Assembly (NCBI GenBank): GCA_001803165.1
Contig: MHAZ01000021.1
Location: 671,009 to 735,008 of the forward strand
Reading direction: 5' to 3'
Length of the DNA stretch: 64,000 bases
DNA from: Stygiobacter sp. RIFOXYC2_FULL_38_25
GTDB lineage: Bacteria; Bacteroidota; Ignavibacteria; Ignavibacteriales; Melioribacteraceae
The notes below the pieces were generated by a model. It worked only from the letters and a program-made list of their open reading frames with translations, did not search any database and was not told where the DNA came from. Positions within the stretch are counted from its first letter, which is position 1; each line of letters opens with the position of its first letter. Of this stretch, positions 53,635 through 62,970 are shown piece by piece. The position numbers and the translations under genes are program-made.

Positions 53635-54879
53635 ATGTATAAGCAAATATTGGTATTTCTATTGTTTATGTCGCTTGCGGCTTACGGACAAACGAAAAAA
53701 TTAGCATTAAGTGAGGCAATAGAAACGGCTGTAAAAAACAATCCGCAAATATTAACCGCTGAGAAAGAGAAACTTGTAGCCGAAGGAAGAATATTACAAG
53801 CAGGACGAATTCCAAATGCAGAATTCTCTATCGAATCGAGCGAGATTCCAACTAACTTCTCTATCGGCAATTCAGGAGAACTAGATTTCAACTTTTCACA
53901 AACGCTTGAATTATTCGGAAAGAGGAGTACGAGAATTCAAGGCGTCGAATTTGAAAAGCAGCTTTCACAAATAAATTTAGAGCGAATTAAAAAAATCATT
54001 ACCGCCCAGGTGAAAACAGCATACTATCAAAGTTTGCTTTCGCGGGAAACGATTAAGTCAATAGAACAAAACATAACTCTGCTAAACGATTTTTTAGTAC
54101 AGGTAAAAGATAAATATCAAGCCGGTACCAGCAGTTATCTTGATGTTATCCGCGCCAAAGTTGAATCGGCACGTCTGAAAAACGAACTGTTCGAAGCGAA
54201 TAAACAGTTTCAACAAGACACCGGGAATCTAAAAATACTTTTAGGAATTGAGAACGGAGTAAGTTATGAGTTAGTCGATTCCTTGCATTACAGTTTTTTA
54301 GCCGGTGCCATCGATTCAATTCATGCATCATTAATCGGGCAGAGTAACTTCATCAAAATGAGCGGCTTAAGAATAGAAAGAGAAAAATCATTTTTAACAC
54401 TTGCTGAAAAAAGTTCTCTTCCGGATTTTAATTTCGGTGCTTCTTTCCAAAACAGGCAACCGGTTCCGGGGAAAGGATTCGATAATTTTTTTGGGTTAAA
54501 ACTTGGAATTACTTTGCCTATGTTCTATTCAAGCGGTGTTCGCGGCGATATTCAAGAATCATCGGCGCTGCTTGATATTTCCAATATTCAACATGAAGCG
54601 ATACGAAAAATCATAACACAAAAAATTATCAGTTCTTATAAAAGCCTTGGGTATGCCGAAGAGCAGCTCTTGGTTTTTGATAAGTCTCTTCTGCTGGATA
54701 TTGAGGACGAACTTCGCGCCGGTATAAACGCATATCAAAACAATCAAATTGATGTTCTCAATTTGTTTGATATTTATAGAACATATCGCTCAACCAAACT
54801 TGAATATTCAAGGGCGATTTTTAACTGCTTAACCGCAAGAAACGATTTGGAGATTTCAAATGAATCTGCAAGTGAATGA
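53635..54879 (+). CDS. TolC-family outer-membrane efflux channel (second system)
   Basis: About 414 aa, with a signal peptide ending AAYGQ and the two TolC repeats (LSEAIETAVKNNPQILTAEKEKLVAEGRI; YQAGTSSYLDVIRAKVESARLKNELFEA). AGGA 5 nt before supports the ATG at 53635; ATG 53629 is an alternative. It overlaps the adaptor frame and heads the czc-like operon, serving the CzcA-type pump. It is distinct from the first TolC gene. Confidence 0.9.
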   Translation: MYKQILVFLLFMSLAAYGQTKKLALSEAIETAVKNNPQILTAEKEKLVAEGRILQAGRIPNAEFSIESSEIPTNFSIGNSGELDFNFSQTLELFGKRSTRIQGVEFEKQLSQINLERIKKIITAQVKTAYYQSLLSRETIKSIEQNITLLNDFLVQVKDKYQAGTSSYLDVIRAKVESARLKNELFEANKQFQQDTGNLKILLGIENGVSYELVDSLHYSFLAGAIDSIHASLIGQSNFIKMSGLRIEREKSFLTLAEKSSLPDFNFGASFQNRQPVPGKGFDNFFGLKLGITLPMFYSSGVRGDIQESSALLDISNIQHEAIRKIITQKIISSYKSLGYAEEQLLVFDKSLLLDIEDELRAGINAYQNNQIDVLNLFDIYRTYRSTKLEYSRAIFNCLTARNDLEISNESASE

Positions 54880-54925
54880 ACCGTCAATTAAAAAAGGAAT
54901 TGTGAAAAACGAAAAAGGAATTTAT

Positions 54926-56044
54926 ATGAATAAAACAATAATGAAATATTTATCGCTGGTTATAATTTTATTTCTTGCCGGATGCAGCGGAAATAATTCC
55001 GGCAATGACGAAAGCGCAGAATACCCGGAAAGAACGCACAGCAACGAAAAGACCGAAGTAGTATTAACTAAGCACCAGGTCGAACACATAAACATTCAAA
55101 CAGAAACGTCGGAGACTAAAGAGGTTGACGTACCTTTAACCTTGCGCGGTAAGGTTGCTTTAAATGAAGTAATGACTGCACACATAACTTCGCGCGTGAA
55201 AGGAAGAGTTGAAAAAGTATATGCAGTCATCTCGGACAGAGTTAAAAAGGGTCAACCCATAGTTGATTTATACAGTCAGGAATTCATTGCGATGCAATCG
55301 GAATTTGTTCAGGCAGAAGAGAGGTTAAAGAGAATTAAAGGAAACGATATGGATTATCCAACCGTTCATTCGATATACGAATCCGCCAGAAAGAAATTGG
55401 AATTTATCGGGTTAACGGAAACCGAAATAGAACAGATTGCTGATAAGCACACGCCATTCACTGTTATTTCTGTTCGCGCACCGTTTGACGGAACTCTAAT
55501 TAGCGGAGAAGTTCGGCTTGGCGAGTTTGTTGATGTTGGAAAAGAATTTTTTGTTTTAGCCAACCTTCAAAACATTTGGATACTTGCGGATGTTTTCGAA
55601 AGCGATTTGCCCTTGCTGAAGGAGGGAATAACAGGCGATATTATAATTACAACTTACCCGGACGAAGTTTTCAAAGGCAAGCTAACACGCATTTATGATG
55701 TTGTTGAACCGTCGTCGCGCACAATAAAGGCGCGGTTTGAAGTTGCCAACTTTTACAGTAAGCTTAAGCCGGAAATGTTTGTAAACGTTTTGGTTGTCAG
55801 CAAATTTGGTGGTTCCAATCTTAAAATAAAATCTACTGCTCTACTGAAAGAAAAGGAAAGCAGCTATGTTTTTGTTGCTGTTAACGATACCACCTTTCTG
55901 AAAAGGAGTGTAATTGCGGGAAGAGAAACGAAGGATTATACTGAGATAAAGAGCGGGATTAATCCCGGCGAAAAAATCGTTACGCGCGGAACATTTTATT
56001 TGAAGTCCGAACTTGCTAAAGAAACTTTTGCAGAGGAGGACTAA
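54926..56044 (+). CDS. CzcB-like RND periplasmic adaptor
   Basis: About 372 aa lipoprotein (lipobox LAGC) of the HlyD/membrane fusion family. It shows 'VTAHITSRVKGRVEKVYAVISDRVKKGQPIVDLYSQEF' (lipoyl-like), a helical hairpin, and 'FTVISVRAPFDGTLISGEVRLGEFVDVGKEFFVLANLQNIWILADV'. Unlike the first adaptor it has no HMBD. The ATG at 54926 has AAAAAGG upstream. It shares TAATG with the pump gene that follows. Confidence 0.9.
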   Translation: MNKTIMKYLSLVIILFLAGCSGNNSGNDESAEYPERTHSNEKTEVVLTKHQVEHINIQTETSETKEVDVPLTLRGKVALNEVMTAHITSRVKGRVEKVYAVISDRVKKGQPIVDLYSQEFIAMQSEFVQAEERLKRIKGNDMDYPTVHSIYESARKKLEFIGLTETEIEQIADKHTPFTVISVRAPFDGTLISGEVRLGEFVDVGKEFFVLANLQNIWILADVFESDLPLLKEGITGDIIITTYPDEVFKGKLTRIYDVVEPSSRTIKARFEVANFYSKLKPEMFVNVLVVSKFGGSNLKIKSTALLKEKESSYVFVAVNDTTFLKRSVIAGRETKDYTEIKSGINPGEKIVTRGTFYLKSELAKETFAEED

Positions 56045-59000
56045 TGATTAATAAAATAATTTCATTCTCTATACGCCAGCGGCTCTTTATTATTCTCGGT
56101 ATAATCGCATTGATTATCGGTGGCATAACCGCGGCGCTAAAACTTCCCATTGATGCAGTACCGGACATAACAACAAATCAAGTTCAAATATTTACGGTAG
56201 CACCGGCATTAGCACCGCAAGAAATTGAACGGCTCGTATCTTATCCTATTGAAATTGCAATGCAGAATCTCCCCGATATAGAAGAAGTTCGTTCTGTTTC
56301 AAAGTTTGGTCTTTCGGTTGTAACTGTAATTTTCAAAGATAATGTTGAAACATATTTTGGACGGCAAATAGTATTTGAAAAATTACAGGAAGCAAAAGGC
56401 GATTTGCCGCCGGGGCTTTCGGAACCGGAATTGGGTCCGGTAACAACCGGGCTTGGAGAGATTTACCAATATGAGGTTTTAGGCGAAGGATATTCTCCTA
56501 TGGATTTAAGAACAATTCAAGACTGGATTATAAAACGCCAGCTTGCCGGAACACCGGGACTTGCAGAAGTGAATACTTTCGGCGGAGAATTAAAACAGTA
56601 TCAATTATTGATCGACCCACAAAAACTATTGAAATTTAATATCTCAATAAGGGATGTGATTGAGGCGGTTTCCAACAACAACGCAAATGCGCCCGGCGCT
56701 TACATCGAACATAAACAAGAGCAATATGTTGTTGTGGGCGAAGGCATTGCAAAGTCAATGAGCGATATTGAAAGCATAATTATCAAATCAACTGACGGTT
56801 CGCCGGTATTTGTGAGAAATGTTGCCGAAGTAAAAGAAGGAGCGGCAATTCGCCAGGGAGCCGTTACATTAAATGGTAAAGCGGAAATCGTAAGCGGTAT
56901 TACAATGATGCTGAAAGGAGAGAACGCAAGAATAGTAACGGAACGCGTTAAAGAAAGAGTCGCTGAGATTGAGAAAACTCTTCCGCCGGGAGTGCGTATT
57001 GTTCCTTACTATGAAAGAACAGAACTTGTTGAAAGAACTATTAAGACCGTAATAAAAAATCTTTCCGAAGGCGGATTATTTGTAGTTATAATTCTGTTCC
57101 TTCTTTTAATGAATCTGCGCGGCGGATTTATTGTTGCATCCGTTATCCCGCTATCAATGTTGTTTGCTTTGATTATGATGAAGATAAACGGCATCTCGGG
57201 TAACTTGATGTCGCTCGGCGCAATTGATTTCGGAATAATTGTGGACGGCGCGGTTGTGCTGATAGAAAACTCGCTTCGCAAACTTCATGAGCGTCAGCAT
57301 TCAATCACGCAAGACGGAGCGGGAGAAAGTGTTAAACAAACCTTGCTTGATTCATTTTACGAAGTAGGAAGACCGATAGTATTCGGTGTTGCAATAATAA
57401 TTATTGTTTATCTGCCTATACTTTCTCTTGAAGGAATTGAAGGAAAAATGTTTAAGCCGATGGCTTACACTGTTGTGTTTGCATTGTTAGGCGCTTTATT
57501 CCTAACGCTCACGTATGTGCCGGTGGTAAGTACTTTCCTTTTTAAGAAAGGAAAAGTTTCCGAAAAAGAAAGTCCGGTTATAAAATTTCTTAAACCTATT
57601 TATCGTAAAACCCTTTTCTTTGCTTTGAATAGAAAAGGACTGGTAGTAGGAGCGGCAGTTGTGCTGTTTGTTTCTTCTGTTATTTTGTTTACACGGCTCG
57701 GAGGAGAATTTATTCCCGCGCTTGATGAAGGTGACATTTTAATAGAACTGAGGAGATTGCCGAGTATTTCATTAACCGAATCAATTCATACGTCACAAAT
57801 GCTTGAAGCGGAATTGAAATCAATTCCCGAAGTAATAAATGTTGTTAGCAAAACCGGTCGCCCGGAAATTGCAACAGATCCGATGAGCATTTACCAGAGC
57901 GACGTTTACATTAAAATGATACCGCGTGAGGAATGGAAAACTGCAAAAACAAAAGAAGAAATGATTGAAAAGATGACGGAAGTGATGGCAAGAATACCCG
58001 GCATCGGCGGCGGTTTTTCGCAGCCGATTGAAATGCGCTTCAATGAATTGATTGCCGGTATTCGTTCGGATGTTGGTGTTAAAATTTTCGGTGAAGACTT
58101 AGATACTCTTGCACGGATAGGAAACGATGTAGCAGAATTGATGAAACAAATAGACGGCGCAAAAGATACCAGAATGCAGCAAGTTGAAGGTCTGCCTCAA
58201 TTGAGAATTGTAATCGACCGTGAAAAAATTGCACGTAACGGGATTAACGTTTCGGACGCAAATATATTGATTGAAACAGCACTTGCCGGAACTAACGTGG
58301 GTAAAATATACGAAGGTGAAAAACAGTTTGACCTTGTCGTAAAACTGAACAAACAGTCTATCAACAATGTCGAGGACATCAAAAATCTTCTCGTCCCGGT
58401 GTCAAGCGGTTCAATGATACGGCTTGGCGATATTGCCGATTTTTTAATGATTGAAGGTCCGGCTGAAATTTCTCATTCTGCCGGAAGAAGAATGCTTGTT
58501 ACAGAATGCAACGTGCGCGAAAGAGATATCGAAAGCTTTGTGAAAGAACTCCAAGGAAAGATAAATGAAAAAATTAAAATGCCTGTCGGGTATCAAATTA
58601 GATACGGCGGCGAATTCGAAAACCTTCAGCGCGCAAGCGATAGATTAGCAATAGTTGTACCCATAGCGCTCGGGTTGATATTTCTGTTATTGTTTGCATC
58701 GGTAAATTCCATAAAACAAGCATTTATAATTTTTACAGGAATCCTATTTGCAATAGTTGGCGGCGTTGTAGCTTTGTGGCTTAGAGATATGCCATTCTCA
58801 ATATCCGCGGGGGTTGGATTTATTGCGCTCTTCGGTGTTGCCGTTTTGAACGGTGTTGTTATGCTTACTTATTATAACAAACTTGTTGCAGAAGGAATGA
58901 GCATTCGAGAAGCTGTAATTAAAGGGTCTGAGATTAGACTGCGCCCGGTTATTACAACAGCTTTGGTTGCAAGCCTTGGTTTTATCCCCATGGCAATTTC

Positions 59001-59136
59001 AACTTCGGCCGGTGCCGAAGTTCAAAGACCATTAGCAACGGTAGTAATCGGCGGATTGATAACTTCAACGCTTCTAACTTTGGTAGTTCTACCAACCGTT
59101 TATGATTGGTTTGTTAAGGAAAAAGTTGTTGAGTGA
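56044..59136 (+). CDS. CzcA-type heavy-metal efflux RND pump
   Basis: 1030 aa with the RND fold. The helix-4 signature LGAIDFGIIVDGAVVLIEN has the DFG...DGA...EN form of the HME1 (CzcA) group, expected for divalent Zn, Co, Cd or Ni. It follows the adaptor with a 1-bp overlap, and a GAGGAGG ribosome binding site lies upstream. Length is normal and it lacks the Ser/Gly/Met insertion seen in the first pump. A strong bidirectional terminator follows at 59166. Confidence 0.93.
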   Translation: MINKIISFSIRQRLFIILGIIALIIGGITAALKLPIDAVPDITTNQVQIFTVAPALAPQEIERLVSYPIEIAMQNLPDIEEVRSVSKFGLSVVTVIFKDNVETYFGRQIVFEKLQEAKGDLPPGLSEPELGPVTTGLGEIYQYEVLGEGYSPMDLRTIQDWIIKRQLAGTPGLAEVNTFGGELKQYQLLIDPQKLLKFNISIRDVIEAVSNNNANAPGAYIEHKQEQYVVVGEGIAKSMSDIESIIIKSTDGSPVFVRNVAEVKEGAAIRQGAVTLNGKAEIVSGITMMLKGENARIVTERVKERVAEIEKTLPPGVRIVPYYERTELVERTIKTVIKNLSEGGLFVVIILFLLLMNLRGGFIVASVIPLSMLFALIMMKINGISGNLMSLGAIDFGIIVDGAVVLIENSLRKLHERQHSITQDGAGESVKQTLLDSFYEVGRPIVFGVAIIIIVYLPILSLEGIEGKMFKPMAYTVVFALLGALFLTLTYVPVVSTFLFKKGKVSEKESPVIKFLKPIYRKTLFFALNRKGLVVGAAVVLFVSSVILFTRLGGEFIPALDEGDILIELRRLPSISLTESIHTSQMLEAELKSIPEVINVVSKTGRPEIATDPMSIYQSDVYIKMIPREEWKTAKTKEEMIEKMTEVMARIPGIGGGFSQPIEMRFNELIAGIRSDVGVKIFGEDLDTLARIGNDVAELMKQIDGAKDTRMQQVEGLPQLRIVIDREKIARNGINVSDANILIETALAGTNVGKIYEGEKQFDLVVKLNKQSINNVEDIKNLLVPVSSGSMIRLGDIADFLMIEGPAEISHSAGRRMLVTECNVRERDIESFVKELQGKINEKIKMPVGYQIRYGGEFENLQRASDRLAIVVPIALGLIFLLLFASVNSIKQAFIIFTGILFAIVGGVVALWLRDMPFSISAGVGFIALFGVAVLNGVVMLTYYNKLVAEGMSIREAVIKGSEIRLRPVITTALVASLGFIPMAISTSAGAEVQRPLATVVIGGLITSTLLTLVVLPTVYDWFVKEKVVE

Positions 59137-59165
59137 TAAAGGCTGGTAGTTGTTATTGATAAAAA

Positions 59166-59195
59166 TTAGTTCCCCGTAATAAAACGGGGAACTAA
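59166..59195. terminator. Bidirectional terminator between czcA-like and DUF302 genes
   Basis: A perfect 12-bp stem TTAGTTCCCCGT / ACGGGGAACTAA with a 6-nt loop lies between convergent genes, with T-runs on both sides. Confidence 0.8.
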
Positions 59196-59222
59196 TAATT
59201 AAACTTTGCCCCCTTCTCCAAA

Positions 59223-59666
59223 TCAACATGTGGACAAATAATTCATTAAGGATTCTAATTTGCTGAATAATGAAGATGCATCGTCGTAAAGTTCTTTATT
59301 TGATCTTACAGCTTGAAGCATCATTCCCATATTCATTGTGGAAATAATTGTTTTATTGTTCTCTTCATAAATTGCAAGCTTACAAGGCATGAAAATTGAA
59401 AAATTCGCATTGTCGGTTAACATTAGTGCTGCCGTTTTCGCCTTGCAGATTTCATAAATAAAAACTTTTCTTTTTATTGGAAAGCCCTTGCTTTCAACTA
59501 TTTCGTGATATTTGTATGTCTGAAGTAATGCAAATCCATATTTGTCGCAGGTTTCTTGAACATTGGCGGCAATTAGTTCAATGGATTGCTTGCTTGTCAC
59601 TTTTAAGGTAAACATATCAATCATTTTCTTTGCAGGCATAAATTTTTGAATCAGTTTTAAGATCAT
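59223..59666 (-). CDS. DUF302-family protein
   Basis: 147 aa. The N-terminal 'MFTLKVTSKQSIELIAANVQETCDKYGFALLQTYKYHEIVESKGFP' and the core 'VFIYEICKAKTAALMLTDNANFSIFMPCKLAIYEENNKTIISTMNMGMMLQAV' match the DUF302 fold (small ferredoxin-like domain). Two Cys are visible (EIC, MPC). DUF302 proteins accompany sulfur and redox clusters, and this one is next to a DsrE-like gene. AAGGGAAAATT supports the start. Confidence 0.82.
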   Translation of the reverse strand: MILKLIQKFMPAKKMIDMFTLKVTSKQSIELIAANVQETCDKYGFALLQTYKYHEIVESKGFPIKRKVFIYEICKAKTAALMLTDNANFSIFMPCKLAIYEENNKTIISTMNMGMMLQAVRSNKELYDDASSLFSKLESLMNYLSTC

Positions 59667-59678
59667 AATTTTCCCTTT

Positions 59679-60032
59679 TTAAAATGTTATTACTTTATCT
59701 GCTTCAACTGTCCATTTGGTTAGCTCGCTCATAGTGCTAATTTCAACACCTTCGATCATTTGTAAGTTTTTTAAACCGCGAGCATCGGCACAAGAGCCGC
59801 AAGTTTTTACTTTTGTGCCATAATTTATTGCAGCTTTCATCATTCTTTCAATATTGTAATAGCCTGATGGTGTAACCTGGTTTGGTATTCCGCCGGTAAC
59901 TGCGTCTGCCATAAGAAATAGATTTACTTTTACATCCGGATGCTCTTTTCCAAGAGTCATTGCAAGTCTAAGTGCATTGTACATTTTTTCAGTTCCGTAA
60001 GGAGCGTCATTAACAAGAATTAAAATGTTCAT
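59679..60032 (-). CDS. DsrE/F-like sulfur-relay protein
   Basis: 117 aa. It has the DsrE/TusD fold start (ILILVNDAPYGTEKMYNALRLAMTLGKEHPDVKVNLFLMADAV). A Cys pair, TCGSCADARG, at about residue 77 fits the sulfane-sulfur-carrying Cys of DsrE/DsrF proteins. It would carry persulfide between partner enzymes. It lies 12 bp from DUF302 in a minus-strand operon with an SQR-like flavoprotein and a rhodanese-fused regulator, supporting a sulfur-transfer role. Confidence 0.85.
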   Translation of the reverse strand: MNILILVNDAPYGTEKMYNALRLAMTLGKEHPDVKVNLFLMADAVTGGIPNQVTPSGYYNIERMMKAAINYGTKVKTCGSCADARGLKNLQMIEGVEISTMSELTKWTVEADKVITF

Positions 60033-60061
60033 TAGATATATTACCTTTTATTATTTGTGTT

Positions 60062-60637
60062 TTATTTTATGTTTTTTGATCCAACAATTCCATAATGGTA
60101 TGGTGGAAGTGAAATTTCTTTATTAATGATTTTAAAATTAGTCTCAAGCAGCCAATCGACACATTGAAGCGGAGTTGGACGAATATCCAAAGAGGGACCG
60201 CGTGGAGTAATTGAAGAATGGATCCAATGAATTACTCCAACTTTGCCGCCGGGTTTGAGTATGCGGTAAGTTTCATTTAAGAGTATATGTGGATTTTCTG
60301 CATGAAGTATATTGAACAGCATAACATAGTCAACAGAGTTTTCTCGAAGTCCGGTTCCTTCATTCGAAAAATCGCGCTTGATAACTTTTATGTTAGTTAA
60401 ACTTGCTTCAACTGTTCTTTGAATCAAGCGATCTATCATGACAGAATCAATATCCAGAGCAAATAAATTCCTTTTAACAATCTTTGCTGCTGGAATAGTG
60501 AACGTCCCGTAACCGGAGCCGAACTCTACAGCGTTATTAATTGTATCATCGAATTGAAGCTGAGAAAGAATTAATTGAGTATTGAACAAAGATTCCCAAT
60601 ATTTTTCTTCCGGCATTCCACTTTCACGTATTTTCAT
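60062..60637 (-). CDS. Class I SAM-dependent methyltransferase
   Basis: 191 aa with a Rossmann-type methyltransferase fold. Motif I is AVEFGSGYGTFTIPAAK, acidic motif II is FALDIDSVMIDRL, and post-I segments include 'NSVDYVMLFNILHAENPHILLNE' and 'RILKPGGKVGVIHWIHSS'. The N-terminus, KIRESGMPEEKYWESLFN, is characteristic of small methyltransferases found with metal and sulfur genes, but I cannot name the substrate. It lacks the N-terminal Cys of ArsM-type enzymes. It is part of the minus-strand sulfur operon. Confidence 0.8.
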   Translation of the reverse strand: MKIRESGMPEEKYWESLFNTQLILSQLQFDDTINNAVEFGSGYGTFTIPAAKIVKRNLFALDIDSVMIDRLIQRTVEASLTNIKVIKRDFSNEGTGLRENSVDYVMLFNILHAENPHILLNETYRILKPGGKVGVIHWIHSSITPRGPSLDIRPTPLQCVDWLLETNFKIINKEISLPPYHYGIVGSKNIK

Positions 60638-60651
60638 AACTAATGCTTTAC

Positions 60652-61893
60652 CTAAAGTTTTACCGGAATTTTAAGAACTGAGGAACCAATCCTTAGAAAT
60701 GATTTAAGAATGCTTTTTCTAAATCCGATTGGAGCCAGCCACCATTTTTCAAAAAGAACTTTACCCCAATGCCAGATTTTACCAAGATGTTTTAATTTAA
60801 CTTCGGGATGAGGAGAGCCATAGAAATCGCCATAAGCAAAACCGGCTAAATCTTCGCCTACTTCCAGCATGCAAAATCCGTCACCGCAAAAGATTTCTTT
60901 AGATTCTTTACCTAAGATTTTTGAAGCAATAATTTCCGAAACTGTAAATGCTTGAGAATGTGCAAATACCCCGGCTTTAGGAAGTTTCATCGGTTTATCC
61001 GGCTGCCATCTGCCGGGGATTGTAATTGAAGTTACATCGCCGATTGCAAAAACATTATTGTGTTTTGTTTCAAGCGTGTCTTTGTTTACCGGTATCCACC
61101 CGGATTCATCAACGAGTCCGGATTGTAAAACCACTTCCGGTACTTTATGTTGCGGTATTACGACCAATAAATCATAGTGAACTAAGGCTCCGGAAGCTAA
61201 TTCGATTTTTCTTTCATCGTAATTAACGGAAGCCAATTGATTTTGCGGATAGAAGCCGATTCCTTTGGAAACCATAACTTCTTTTACTGAATTTCCAAGT
61301 GCAGGTCCGGCAACTGGTAGTGGCAGTGGTTCTGGAGTGTATAAATTTACGGCTGCCTTGTGTTGCAATTTTTTATTCTTCAGAAAATCTGCAATAAGCA
61401 TTGCGCCTTCATAAGGAGCGCCGGGGCATTTATAAGGAAGCGACGAAATAACAATTGAAACATTGCCTCCTTTGAAGTTCTGCAATTCTTCATTAAGCTT
61501 TGCAGCCCCTTCATAAGTGAAATAGTTATGAACGCCATATTGCTGCTTATCCAGATGAGTCTTATCAAGCTCGGCACCAAGAGCAATAACCAGATAATCG
61601 AAATCTATTTTTGATTTCTCAGTAGAGATTGTTTTGTTTTCGGTGTCTATATGTTTTACTTCTTCAAAAAAAATATTAACACGTTCTTCAACCAGTCCGC
61701 GTAAAGATGTAGTAATCTGCTTGGGTGTTCTTTTGTTAACCATCAGCCACAAATAAGAGGCAGCGAAAGTGTGGTGGTTCTTCTTTTCAATCAAGACTAT
61801 ATCAATTTCTTGAGGAAGAAGTTTAACTAAATTATTCGCGGTTACAATTCCCCCAACCCCGCCTCCAAGAATAACGATGGTAGGTTTATTCAT
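60652..61893 (-). CDS. SQR-like FAD/NAD(P)-dependent oxidoreductase
   Basis: 413 aa. The FAD-binding GGGVGGI is at ~9-15 with a second dinucleotide site near 'HYDLLVVIP'. Cys lies in LPYKCPGAPYEGA and in FCGDGFCMLEVG, resembling the redox Cys of sulfide:quinone oxidoreductase and flavocytochrome c sulfide dehydrogenase type proteins. 'NNVFAIGDVTSI' is the usual FAD-motif near the C-terminus. It would oxidise sulfide or persulfide to sulfane sulfur. AAAGGAAAACATA supports the ATG. Confidence 0.83.
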   Translation of the reverse strand: MNKPTIVILGGGVGGIVTANNLVKLLPQEIDIVLIEKKNHHTFAASYLWLMVNKRTPKQITTSLRGLVEERVNIFFEEVKHIDTENKTISTEKSKIDFDYLVIALGAELDKTHLDKQQYGVHNYFTYEGAAKLNEELQNFKGGNVSIVISSLPYKCPGAPYEGAMLIADFLKNKKLQHKAAVNLYTPEPLPLPVAGPALGNSVKEVMVSKGIGFYPQNQLASVNYDERKIELASGALVHYDLLVVIPQHKVPEVVLQSGLVDESGWIPVNKDTLETKHNNVFAIGDVTSITIPGRWQPDKPMKLPKAGVFAHSQAFTVSEIIASKILGKESKEIFCGDGFCMLEVGEDLAGFAYGDFYGSPHPEVKLKHLGKIWHWGKVLFEKWWLAPIGFRKSILKSFLRIGSSVLKIPVKL

Positions 61894-61906
61894 TATGTTT
61901 TCCTTT

Positions 61907-62218
61907 CTAACTTTTATTTGAGCAATTACTTTTAACAGTTGTTTGATAAATCGAATCTCTCAACATTAATATCGAGTCGCATATTTTAGGATTTACGATT
62001 GTGTAATGATCTCCATTACTGTGCTTAGATTTCTTTACAAGGTTCATTTGGAAAAGTGAACTTAGATGAGCTTCAACACTTGAATTGTCCAAGTCAAGCA
62101 GATTGGCTATATCATTAACTGTCAAATAGTTTTCATACATAGAGCAAATAACTTTAACCAAAACGGGATCAGAAAAAATTATATTCAAAGTCCGATCGAT
62201 TGAAATAAGATCATTCAT
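61907..62218 (-). CDS. Winged-helix DNA-binding regulator (ArsR/MarR-like)
   Basis: 103 aa. The compact wHTH pattern is 'DPVLVKVICSMYENYLTVNDIANLLDLDNSSVEAHLSSLFQMNLVKKSKHSNGDHYTIVNPKICDSILML'. Two Cys are distal (PKICD, SNCS) and the N-terminal part includes an ICSM. It lies 17 bp after the ArsR-rhodanese gene and starts the sulfur operon with it. It is probably a local transcriptional repressor or sensor; the signal is unknown. Confidence 0.75.
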   Translation of the reverse strand: MNDLISIDRTLNIIFSDPVLVKVICSMYENYLTVNDIANLLDLDNSSVEAHLSSLFQMNLVKKSKHSNGDHYTIVNPKICDSILMLRDSIYQTTVKSNCSNKS

Positions 62219-62235
62219 AAGAGGCTCTCTAATAA

Positions 62236-62895
62236 TTAAGATTGAATCGGCAACCCTTCAGCCCGCCAAGAATTTACATCTTCCTTTAGGATGACAACGT
62301 TGAATCCCTTCTCAGTCAAAAGTTTTGCGGCTTCTGCTGCAAGCACACAATATGGACCACGGCAATAAGCTACTATTTCTTTGCCGGAAGGCAATTCAGT
62401 TGATTTTTCTTTTAGATCCCTCAGCGGAATTGAAATAGCGGCAGGAAGATGACCGCTTAAAAATTCTTCTTTCGGTCTTACATCAATTAGCGTGATCTCA
62501 TCTTTGTTAAGTTTGTCCAACAATTCCTTTGATGAGATTGGAACAAGAGCGGATCTTTCTTCGAAAAAGAGACGGGCAGTTTCTCTAATTTCTGATGCGC
62601 TTTTTTCTGCCAATACTTGTAATCCTCTCCAGCATTTAACCACTTCTTCGTTTGCCAAACTATAAACAACTCTAACTCCTTCTTTTCTGCTCACCACAAT
62701 TTTCGAGCTTTTCAATATTTGCAGATGGCGAGAAGTATTAGCGAAGTTCATATTTGTTTCAAAAGAGAGAGTATCAACATCCCTTTCACCTTGAGAAAGA
62801 ATGTCGATCAACTCAAGTCGTTTGGGACTAGCAAACGCGGTTGCAATGTTGGCAAACTGTTGAAATGTTAAATCCTTAAATTCACGTCCAGTCAT
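62236..62895 (-). CDS. ArsR-family regulator fused to rhodanese domain
   Basis: About 219 aa. The ArsR winged helix is at ~10-100 (FASPKRLELIDILSQGERDVDTLSFETNMNFANTSRHLQILKSSKIVVSRKEGVRVVYSL). A rhodanese domain is at ~120-215 with the active-site loop AYCRGPYCVLA. The fusion links transcription to sulfane sulfur, as in persulfide-sensing regulators. The ATG at 62895 is chosen for AAAAGG upstream; a longer frame (TTG 62970/ATG 62967) would add 24-25 residues. It leads the minus-strand operon. Confidence 0.88.
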   Translation of the reverse strand: MTGREFKDLTFQQFANIATAFASPKRLELIDILSQGERDVDTLSFETNMNFANTSRHLQILKSSKIVVSRKEGVRVVYSLANEEVVKCWRGLQVLAEKSASEIRETARLFFEERSALVPISSKELLDKLNKDEITLIDVRPKEEFLSGHLPAAISIPLRDLKEKSTELPSGKEIVAYCRGPYCVLAAEAAKLLTEKGFNVVILKEDVNSWRAEGLPIQS

Positions 62896-62970
62896 ATAGC
62901 CTTTTGCTAAATTATTCAATTGATTAGTTGAATAATAACAATCTATAGGGAAATGTGCAAATTTCATCAA

